The translations under genes were made by a program, and so were the position numbers. Under the pieces are notes generated by a model that did not search any database, was not told the DNA's origin, and was given only the letters and a program-made list of their open reading frames with translations. A stretch of DNA of 38,101 bases from a virus, in IMG/VR virus record IMGVR_UViG_3300042691_027661, positions 1 through 38,101 of that record; one strand, 5' to 3'. Position 1 is the stretch's first letter. Each line of letters starts with the position of its first letter. This document shows positions 1-7,700 of this stretch, one piece after another.

Positions 1-1047
1 GAATCCCATCCGCGTCTCCGGGATCCGCGGCCGGCTTCCTCCGGCATCGTCCCCGACCACGCCCGACCACATGCCCCTCACAAATCCCATCGACCGCTCA
101 AAGGCATTGGTCCCCTTGCTGGCCTCGGCCAAGGCCGCCGGCAGGTTCACCAGCCCGGCCAGATTCTGCGCCAGGCTGCCGCGCTCGATCACCTGGGCGA
201 TGCCTTCGACGTTGGCCACGGTCCGCTCGCTATCCGGCAGGCCCAAAAAGGCCCTGGCCGCGTTCCCGTAGTCCTCCATCGCCTGGCGCACCGCACCCGG
301 AATCCCCTGCCGCATGACCTCTGCCAGGGCCGGTCCTCGGCTCTCGGCTTCTGCCGGGTTCACAATCCACCCGCGCAGGAACTCTGCCCAACCCTCGTTG
401 TCCAGATACTTCTGCCGTTCATCCTTGGTCAGTCCGTGGGGCGGCTCCGATCCGAACCGAGCGAACTCGGCCAGTTGCAAGGCCATCCCGGCCGTCCCCT
501 CGGTCGGCAGTTCGAATGTCCACGCAACCTGGTGCGAAATCTCATGGGCGGCGTTCTCTAGATCCCCATGACGCCGCAAGGCGGTCAATCCGGTATTGGG
601 ATCAAACACCCCGCCTGTTCCGGCCGGGGCCTCGCCCTCATACAGTCCAGGATCCCCGGCCCCGGCATCGACCATCGCCTGCCGCAGATTGCGGATCACC
701 GTCTTCAGTTTGTCCACCGTGGCCGGGGCATCCGGACTGCCCTTGGGGATGGGGGCCACCTTGATCCGATTCCCTGCCGCCTGTTTCGCCGGGGCCGCCT
801 GCACGGGTTGAGGACCCGGTACGCCTTCCGTACCCGGTACGCTCGCAACGGGGACCTCCACCGGATCCACGGCATACCCCAGCCGCCTCAGTTCCTCCCG
901 CACCGCCTCGATGTCTTCCACAGCCGCGGCAATCAGACCCTCAATCACCGCCTGCGGATCCGGCGTCAGGGCCATGTGCTCGCGGATCTTCTCTTTCAGC
1001 AGATCGGGCACCTGGGCCAGATCCAAGCAGCGTGCCAAGGTCGGCAT
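1..1047 (-). CDS. Partial large protein with zincin-type HExxH metallopeptidase motif
   Basis: The minus-strand frame is open from ATG at 1047 to the window edge, 349 codons with no stop, so the C-terminus is missing. A GGAGG sequence lies 7 nt before the ATG, and the preceding gene stops 2 nt upstream. The first 60 residues are predicted helical, followed by a Pro/Val/Ala linker (about 60-110). At residues 168-172 is HEISH, a zinc metallopeptidase signature, and at 218-223 is EGWAEF, whose Glu is a good candidate third zinc ligand; an E-G-W/F-A-E-F segment followed by an Asn-Pro is common in the metallopeptidase domains of phage polyvalent proteins. I infer a large virion or ejected protein with protease activity. 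The motif is seen directly; the substrate is unknown. Confidence 0.8.
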   Translation of the reverse strand, partial: MPTLARCLDLAQVPDLLKEKIREHMALTPDPQAVIEGLIAAAVEDIEAVREELRRLGYAVDPVEVPVASVPGTEGVPGPQPVQAAPAKQAAGNRIKVAPIPKGSPDAPATVDKLKTVIRNLRQAMVDAGAGDPGLYEGEAPAGTGGVFDPNTGLTALRRHGDLENAAHEISHQVAWTFELPTEGTAGMALQLAEFARFGSEPPHGLTKDERQKYLDNEGWAEFLRGWIVNPAEAESRGPALAEVMRQGIPGAVRQAMEDYGNAARAFLGLPDSERTVANVEGIAQVIERGSLAQNLAGLVNLPAALAEASKGTNAFERSMGFVRGMWSGVVGDDAGGSRPRIPETRMGF

Positions 1048-1049
1048 GT

Positions 1050-1280
1050 CTATCCCTCCTCGATGGCCATGACGATCGCCAGGGCCATCAGCATCAGGTC
1101 ATCGTCGCTCAGATCCTGGCGTTTGATGGGGATCCACACCTTGCGCGGTGTTGGCATCCTGCGGAGCGGACCGCCCACCTGGATCGTCCAGGGCCGTTCG
1201 CTGATCAGATACCCCTCGGTCGCCCGGGGCAGCGTTCCGGATTCCAGGAATCCTCCCAGGGCCACGGAGCGCACGAACAT
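1050..1280 (-). CDS. Small hypothetical protein, 76 aa
   Basis: A short minus-strand gene whose ATG lies 1 nt after the stop of the upstream structural gene and whose TAG lies 2 nt before the next ATG, so it is part of the same polycistronic unit. The protein has a basic, Pro-rich middle and an acidic stretch (DLSDDDLMLM) leading into a short hydrophobic helix at the C-terminus. I recognise no family. Its place between a tail-type structural protein and the large metallopeptidase-like protein suggests a virion or assembly accessory role, but this is inference from position only. Confidence 0.65.
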   Translation of the reverse strand: MFVRSVALGGFLESGTLPRATEGYLISERPWTIQVGGPLRRMPTPRKVWIPIKRQDLSDDDLMLMALAIVMAIEEG

Positions 1281-1281
1281 A

Positions 1282-2088
1282 TCAGGACCTCGTCACGGTG
1301 GTGGTTGTCACCCCATCACCTGACAGCGCCAGCACCAGATCCCCGGCCACCCGGCTGGTCGGCGTCACCGTCATCGGATGTCCCACCTCCAGGCCCTGGA
1401 TCCGATACAGATCATACACCTGATCAGCCAGAGCCAGCCCCACCGGATCGGTCCAGGGATTTGCGGCAGAACCTGCGGCGTTGACCTTCTCGCCCATCGT
1501 TCCTGGCTCATTATTGCTGGCCGCCATGGCGCTCCACACCGCACGGGCGATCCCGGCCGGCGTAAGACCTGATTCCTCGGTCGTAGCGGTCATCCAGCCC
1601 AGCGCCCACGGCTGCACCGTGCCCGTCACCGTCACCGTGGCCTCGGCCACCATACCGCCCAAAGCGCCGATGTTGCAGCTCCCGCTCAGGGTCAATGTCC
1701 CGACCGCGGTCGAACTGACCACGGCAGCGATCAACGCCAACCCTCCAACCTCGATCGTCCCCAAGGCCACCCCGCCCGCGATCAGACCACCCACCGCGAT
1801 GGCTCCCACCTCCATGGTGCCTACGGCCACCATGTTTCGGCCCAGCGCCCCATCTGCACCACCGCTGATCGTGATCCTGCCCAGCCGATACGAAGCCATC
1901 GCCCCACCGGTCACAGCCGGCATGATGGCGTTCTCGCAGCCGTACCCGCTGGGAACGGCGGCCAGCGGACCGAAACACATACGATCCGTCTGGATCACCG
2001 CGGACGGCGACACCTGCGATGGAATGGTCCCATTGATCAGGATGTTATTGCAGGTCCGGTTCTGATTACAGCGGTTGCCCCACAGCAT
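1282..2088 (-). CDS. Phage structural protein with Gly/Val-rich repeats and TPTSR C-terminal motif
   Basis: 268 aa from ATG 2088, which sits 2 nt after the stop of the upstream gene; the longer in-frame extension overlaps that gene and was rejected. The centre (about residues 65-145) is a low-complexity run of short Gly-Ile/Val-x-Val-Gly units that could form a beta-solenoid or stacked strands. The C-terminus contains ARAVWSA, then a Tyr-Asp-Leu-Tyr-Arg segment and MTVTPTSR ending in TTTTVTRS. I associate this C-terminal pattern with phage tail or baseplate accessory proteins, but cannot name a function. Several Cys residues are in the first 60 residues. Confidence 0.75.
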   Translation of the reverse strand: MLWGNRCNQNRTCNNILINGTIPSQVSPSAVIQTDRMCFGPLAAVPSGYGCENAIMPAVTGGAMASYRLGRITISGGADGALGRNMVAVGTMEVGAIAVGGLIAGGVALGTIEVGGLALIAAVVSSTAVGTLTLSGSCNIGALGGMVAEATVTVTGTVQPWALGWMTATTEESGLTPAGIARAVWSAMAASNNEPGTMGEKVNAAGSAANPWTDPVGLALADQVYDLYRIQGLEVGHPMTVTPTSRVAGDLVLALSGDGVTTTTVTRS

Positions 2089-2090
2089 GA

Positions 2091-2993
2091 TCAGCCCCAG
2101 CCCAGGTCCAGATGCCCCTGGAAGATGCTCGATGCCGCCGCCGCTGCTCCCGGCAGATAGAGCCAGGACAGGCAAGCCCCGTCCGGAATGATCGTCTTGG
2201 CCGGAACGTTGAACAGGAATGACCGTTCACCCGGCGCACCCACCGCTACCAACGGCACCGACAAGATCGGATTACACAACACCATGCACCCGGTCAGTGT
2301 CGTAGCCCCGCCATAAGCGGTCGAAAGCTGCATGCTGTTGACCCGCTTGATTCCGGTGTCTCCAGCATTCAACGGCAGAAACAGCCCAGGAAGATTGGCT
2401 TGCGGCCCGGCATGCACGATATGCGCCACGGTCGGCTTGTTGGTGGCACCAGTCAGAAAGTCGATGGTCATGCCACTATAAGCGGCATCGTTATCATCTT
2501 GATCTCGATAGTTGAACACCGACATGCGCGGGGTTCCGGTGGGGTTGCCGCTCTGCGTGGTGACCAGCAAGAAAGCCCGCAGACCCTTGCCATCCGTGTG
2601 CCGTGTCAGCGACAGGGTATTGGTGAAGGTCTGCAACGATGTGCTTTTCAGATCAATCCCTGGATAATACAGGGCGATGTCCATCAGCATGGCGATGCCG
2701 GGGGCGCTATTCGATCCGATGGCCTGCATGGCGGCATTGAGCACCTGCTTGGTGTCGGTACTCACATTACCGCCATGGGGGATCCCCCATCCCAGCGTAT
2801 CGTCCGGCACCGTCGCGGTCAGAGCCGTTCCAGAGTAGGCGTTGGTGTTCGGCGGGTTACCGGTGCCCTGCGCCAAATCGTAGGCGTTCCCCGCGACCAT
2901 TGCCACGGAACTCGTCATCTTGAAAAAATCAGCCCGGAATCCCTTTCCGGCCGCCAGTTCACTGGTCATGTCGTCGATGGATGTGAAAGCCAT
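2091..2993 (-). CDS. Hypothetical virion protein, paralogue A of a tandem pair
   Basis: 300 aa; ATG 2993 follows the stop of its neighbour by 2 nt. It is clearly related to the next upstream gene (2996-3847): matching landmarks in the same order are an N-terminal AAGKGF/QAGRCW segment, IALYYPGID versus VVMYYPFID, a TRH/PRH segment, LFLPLNAGDTGI versus PYMPLAAGDLGV, and a C-terminal tripeptide IWG/GWG. No transmembrane segment or catalytic motif is visible. The pair lies among structural genes, so virion surface, fibre or decoration protein is the best guess. Function is not recognised. Confidence 0.75.
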   Translation of the reverse strand: MAFTSIDDMTSELAAGKGFRADFFKMTSSVAMVAGNAYDLAQGTGNPPNTNAYSGTALTATVPDDTLGWGIPHGGNVSTDTKQVLNAAMQAIGSNSAPGIAMLMDIALYYPGIDLKSTSLQTFTNTLSLTRHTDGKGLRAFLLVTTQSGNPTGTPRMSVFNYRDQDDNDAAYSGMTIDFLTGATNKPTVAHIVHAGPQANLPGLFLPLNAGDTGIKRVNSMQLSTAYGGATTLTGCMVLCNPILSVPLVAVGAPGERSFLFNVPAKTIIPDGACLSWLYLPGAAAAASSIFQGHLDLGWG

Positions 2994-2995
2994 GG

Positions 2996-3847
2996 TTACC
3001 CCCAGATGGTGGTGATGGTTGCGGTCAGTGTTTGCGGAGTGCCGGCTACCGTTCCGATGGCCAGCATTCCCAGATATGCCCCCTCTGCGATGGGCGGCAG
3101 ATGCAGTCGGTCCAGCAGATAGTCCGCCTCGCAGGGCGACACCGTGGCCTCGGCCATCCCCACGGTTTCCAGCGGTTTGCAGATCACCAGAGCCACAATG
3201 CCACCGGCCGCTGCCAGCACCTCGATCGCCTCGATCGAGCGCACGCCAAGATCACCGGCAGCCAACGGCATATACGGACCGCACGGATAGTTGACAGCCA
3301 CGCCGGCCAGGGCGCTTGATGCCAGGCTGCCGGCGCTTGACGAAAAATTGAGCGTCACGTACACCTGCCGGCCAGGCACGCCGGCCTCATTGGTATATGT
3401 GATCAGGCAGTCCGCATAAAAAGATCCAGCTCCCTGCACCACCGCCATGATGCGGCATCCCCTGCCGCCATGCCTGGGGATGGAGATGGGGTTGACCAGA
3501 TTTTGCAGCCCGCCGTCCCCGTCAATGAAGGGGTAGTACATCACCACATCATGCAGCAGGAACTGTCCGATGCCGATGGTCGTTGCTGGCGGAAGCACCA
3601 GGAATTGGTGCAGATACCGCGTTTGCCCGTCTGCCACCGCCGGCCCCACGTCGATACCATCCATGCCGTTGAGCACCGCCGCGGTCAATGGAGTGCTTGC
3701 ATAGTAATTGCCCGCCGGAATCCCGCTCGCATAGCTCAGATCGGTCCAGCACGAAGCCGGCATATACGGTCCATTGCGACGCAAGATCCCAGTCCAGCAC
3801 CGTCCGGCCTGGTAGGCTGCCGCCACATCCGCCACCGTCTCGATCAT
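2996..3847 (-). CDS. Hypothetical virion protein, paralogue B of a tandem pair
   Basis: 283 aa starting at ATG 3847, 1 nt after the stop of the 137-aa gene upstream. It shares conserved landmarks with the 300-aa neighbour across the full length, so the two arose by tandem duplication and then diverged strongly. It is richer in Cys than its paralogue (for example CWTGIL and CWTDL near the N-terminus). Gly/Ala/Val-rich with alternating hydrophobics, suggesting an all-beta fold. The likely role is in the virion or tail; no catalytic residues are evident and the family is not one I can name. Confidence 0.75.
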   Translation of the reverse strand: MIETVADVAAAYQAGRCWTGILRRNGPYMPASCWTDLSYASGIPAGNYYASTPLTAAVLNGMDGIDVGPAVADGQTRYLHQFLVLPPATTIGIGQFLLHDVVMYYPFIDGDGGLQNLVNPISIPRHGGRGCRIMAVVQGAGSFYADCLITYTNEAGVPGRQVYVTLNFSSSAGSLASSALAGVAVNYPCGPYMPLAAGDLGVRSIEAIEVLAAAGGIVALVICKPLETVGMAEATVSPCEADYLLDRLHLPPIAEGAYLGMLAIGTVAGTPQTLTATITTIWG

Positions 3848-3848
3848 G

Positions 3849-4262
3849 TCAGTCGGCCGCGATGGTCAGATCGCCAGCGGCGATCTGCGGTTGGATGTTC
3901 TGATTGATCGCCAACTCGGCCGCCAGCGCCGCGATGATGGCTTGATTCACTGCACCGCTGGCGGTGTCCACCACCACCACGGCCCGCCCCGTCTGCGTGG
4001 CCCCGGCATCGGTGCGCTTGCCGAACTGGATCAGGGCGGCATTCGTGAAATTGCTTCCGTTGTCCGTCCAGGCGCTGGCCTTGGTCAGCGCCACCCGGGC
4101 ATACCCGGTATAGGTCAGTTCAGACGCCAGCGGATCAGCCTCGTCAGGGCTAGCCAGCGACACCAGGGCCAGGTACTGCGTTGCCGCTGACCGATAGCTG
4201 GGGTCCGTGCCCTGAAGGTGCATCTTCAGAGTCGCGTTTTCGGTGGCATTGGACATGCTCAT
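3849..4262 (-). CDS. Phage tail/minor virion protein (NATEN...GYAR family)
   Basis: 137 aa. ATG 4262 is preceded by GAGAGG at a suitable distance; an internal ATG two codons later is less well placed. The sequence follows a pattern I know from small phage tail-associated proteins: an opening Asn-Ala-Thr-Glu-Asn, a central YLALVS strand, then GYARVAL, then TNAALIQFGK, and a VVVVD strand before an Ala-rich helical end. In many phages such proteins sit beside tail fibre or head-tail genes. No enzymatic motif. The family match is from memory of the pattern, so the exact role is uncertain. Confidence 0.7.
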   Translation of the reverse strand: MSMSNATENATLKMHLQGTDPSYRSAATQYLALVSLASPDEADPLASELTYTGYARVALTKASAWTDNGSNFTNAALIQFGKRTDAGATQTGRAVVVVDTASGAVNQAIIAALAAELAINQNIQPQIAAGDLTIAAD

Positions 4263-4274
4263 GTTTTGTTCCTC

Positions 4275-4481
4275 TCATGGAACATTGGGTTGGTTACGGA
4301 TCGCTTCCGCAATCTCTGGTGCTTCATGCTCATCCGCGATAGCGGCGTCGGTTTCGCGCTGCTCAATCACGGTTTCGGTAAGCACCTTGAAAAACTCATT
4401 TTTTCGCGGGCAATGGCTGCCTGCGCATTGTTCAAGATCGGCCATGATCTTGATAATCCTTTTGGAATCTACCCCGCTCAT
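4275..4481 (-). CDS. Small hypothetical protein with a Cys pair, 68 aa
   Basis: Its ATG overlaps the TGA of the 103-aa gene (ATGA at 4478-4481), indicating translational coupling. The protein is acidic at the C-terminus and carries CAGSHC near residue 19, a close Cys pair that could bind metal or form a disulphide, followed by basic residues. Predicted mostly helical. No family recognised. It shares the operon with virion genes, so a morphogenesis helper is possible but not shown. Confidence 0.6.
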   Translation of the reverse strand: MSGVDSKRIIKIMADLEQCAGSHCPRKNEFFKVLTETVIEQRETDAAIADEHEAPEIAEAIRNQPNVP

Positions 4482-4789
4482 GGTTGAACCCCCACCCGCA
4501 CCGTCATCCCGGTGGTGCTCCCGCGCTCGTCCTTGTTGATTTCGACGGTATAGGTCCTTGTCGACCCGCTCAGGGCCTTGGCCACCTCGCTGGCCACGAT
4601 TTTGGCAATGTTCTGCGCATCTGCCCGAGGCTGGTTGGCCTCGCGCACATCTCGCAGCATTTCCCGGAATGCTTCCACAACATCCCTCGGATTGCTGTCT
4701 GGTTCATGCCGCGGCTCTGGCCTCGGTTCCTGGGGCACCACCGGCGTGGCCGGCATCTTCCGCAACGGCATATTCAACCGCCCAAGCAT
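4478..4789 (-). CDS. Hypothetical protein, 103 aa, overlapping the end of the giant gene
   Basis: The start at 4789 lies inside the last codons of the 2677-aa gene (16-nt overlap) and is preceded by AGGAGG 9 nt upstream, which favours it over the alternative ATG at 4771 just past the giant gene's stop. The N-terminus is Pro/Arg-rich, the middle (about 35-75) is an amphipathic helix, and the C-terminus has alternating charged and Val/Thr residues suggesting beta strands. No family recognised. The overlap implies coupled translation with the giant protein. Confidence 0.65.
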   Translation of the reverse strand: MLGRLNMPLRKMPATPVVPQEPRPEPRHEPDSNPRDVVEAFREMLRDVREANQPRADAQNIAKIVASEVAKALSGSTRTYTVEINKDERGSTTGMTVRVGVQP

Positions 4790-7700
4790 CGCAGCACCCT
4801 CCTGAGCGCAGCCAGGTCTTCGCCCAGCTCCCCGGCCAGCGCCTTGGCCACCCGGTATCCCTCGCCCTCGATCTCCAACCGCAGGTCATCCGGCACCTTG
4901 GCCAAAGCCTCCCCGCTGATCCTCTCGGCTTCGCGCAGGGCGCTGGCCAGATCCTGGGCTTGGGCCGCATCCGCGACTTTGGATCCGATCGACACCACCC
5001 CAGTCAGCGGATCGACCCGCATCCCGTCGCCTTCCACCAGGACCACCCGCTTGAACCTTCGGCCCTCGCGGATGCCTTCCATGCGGCCGGGCAAGTCCTT
5101 TTTTACGATTTGTCTCGTCGGTGCATCCGGGTCTGCGGCTTGCCGTCTGCTCTGTCTCTCCGCGGCTGCCAATGCTGCCACTTCCTTGGGCTTCCGTCCC
5201 GTGGCGTCTTCGCCCGGGATCCGATGCGGAGCCTCCTGCACTGGCTGGTCCTCGTTTTCCTCCGGTTCCCCCAGCCGCGCCAGCGGCCGATCCGCCAGGA
5301 TCCGTTCCCACACCGCCGGTTGCCCGAAGGGCAGGAAATAGCGGTAATTCCACTCCTTATAGACCGCATCCACCCCGGCATTTTCCAGCGATCCGCGCCA
5401 CGTATCCAGCTCCCGGCTGGATGACTTGCCAGTGATCTCGGCCCGCATCTCCCCGCCAAAGCGCACCCGCTTGATCTTCCAGCCGTTTCTCAGGACGGCC
5501 GTCTGCCCGTTCTCCACGGCCTGCATCACCTCCGCTGGTGCCAGGATCTTGGCATTCGCATCGGCCACCCCCAGGTCCTGCATCACCTGATCGATCTGAT
5601 ACGGCTGGATGACGCGCCCCAGGATGGACCGACCATCCTGCAAGGTCGCTCGCATGGCCCGCACGTCCGTACTCGGCAGACGATCCCACACCGGCAACAA
5701 GGCACCGGAAAACAGGTGCATGGCTTCGACCCTGAACTCCGGAGCCTTGGCCAACTCGTCAGACCATAGGCTTCTCGCCGTCTCCTCGTCGATCTGTCGG
5801 TATTTTCCGAACTCAGACCGAGGAAGAAGGTCAGAAAATCCATTGATGCCGATCTTGGAATAGGTCGTTTCGATTCGTCCCTGTTTATCGGTCTTTGTTC
5901 TGTCGCTGCTTGACAGGATCCATACCCGATTGCTGCGTTCATGACGAACAAAAGAGACTTCCCCGGATCTGGACCAATTCCTGCCATTTGCCAGAGCCTG
6001 ATCGAAGTCGATGGTCTTGTTCCGTTTCGATACCTGCAAGTCATGCCGGATGGTCGTGGCCCCGCTCTTGGCATCGGTATGGACCACCTGCTGCCCGGTT
6101 TCCTCGATCTTGTCGGCCTTCAGGGTTTCCAACCCCACGTCCAGGGTGCCATTGGCCTTCTGAATCTCGATGGTCTTGTCCAACCGCTCCTGGAAGGCGT
6201 CGAACACCTGGTTCTGCATGTCGGTGCTCAGACTCAGCATGCGGTTCAGGAATTGCCGCATTTCCGGGGTTTCCACCTTCCCGGATGCGCCATCCCGGAT
6301 CGCCAATCCCGTCTCGGCCTCAAACTCCGCGACACTGACCCCAGGGATCTTCCCGTAGGCCAGATCCTTGGTGAACCAATCCAGGGCCGTCTCGGCGGCA
6401 TCGCTCTCCAGGTTGTCGGCCGCGCTGAACAGCCCCCCGGATCCGGCCTGCCGCTGGCCCTTGGTCAAGGCTCCCAGTTGATCCAGGCGTCTGGCGATGG
6501 TGGAAATAAACCGCTTCTGCGCCCGCAAATCGGTCGAAGTCAGGATGAAGGTAGGCGGCTGGGCCTGATTGGTCCGATGGCTGCGCCCCAGGCCTTGCAG
6601 GGCGCTGTCCGCCCGCCATCCCGGTTGCAGCACGTAATGCCGCCGGGGCCGCTGGTTCTTGGCCTTGCGATCGGCGTGGAAGCTGAACCCGGTGCCACCG
6701 GCCGCGCTGAAGATCAGGATCTTGCGTTTGTCATCCTGGAACTCGGCCGCCTCCTTCATGGCCTTGGCCTGGGATCGTTTCTCCTGCACCGTCTTCCAGG
6801 ATCCGTCCGCCTGCTTCTTGCCGACCACCCGCACCGTGCGGCCCGACACCTCGGCCACCTGATCCGGCCCGAAGGCCGCCAGGATCTGCTCCATCGGCCC
6901 GTCCGGGGTGCGGATGTCTGCCAGGTTCTTCAGCAGTTGATTGCGCATGGCCACGGCCTGGGGGTTCTCCACCAGGTTGCCCTTGCTGTCCTTGACCGGC
7001 TCCGACGTGGTATTGCCATTTTTGTCCGTGACCTCCTGGTATTGCACGGTCGGAAAGCCGTTCTTCACCGCCTGCATCAGCATCTCACGCGGCGTCAGGT
7101 CCAGACTGGACAGGTCATCCTCGTCGTCATCTTCTTCTGCCTGTTTTGCCTCCCTGGCCTGCAAGGCCCGCTTGGTGGCCGCTTCGTTGGTGTTCACCAG
7201 TTGCACCACCGGGGCATCGCCGCGTTCCAGATCGGCCTGCATGCTCTGGATCACCGCCGGCATCTGCATGCCGGTCAGCACCTGGTTGAAGAATCGCTGG
7301 TGAGCGTTCCAGAACGCCCCGATGGCGTTCTTTCTGGCGTCTCGGTTCTTTCCCTGCCGCGTCGATTCCAGGGCGGCCCAGATGTTGCGCAGCACCACCT
7401 GCCAGGCCTTGGCCAGCTCATTGTAGATGGCCGTCTGATCCTCGGTCAGGTTATGGGTCAGGCGCTCATAGCCCACCCCGCGAAAGCTGATCGACCGGGC
7501 CAGATACCGGCCGGTGGCCTTCAGATCCCGGGCCACGAGTTCCATGCCCGCCAGACCAGACGCCGCAATGTCATTGATGAACGCCTTGGCATCGGCAAAG
7601 GCCGTCCCATCGCCCCACAAGCCCAGGCGCGTGGCATAGGCCAGGTTGCTCACCTCGGTGGCTCCGGTGGCGCTCACATACAGCACCCGAGCCTTGGGCA

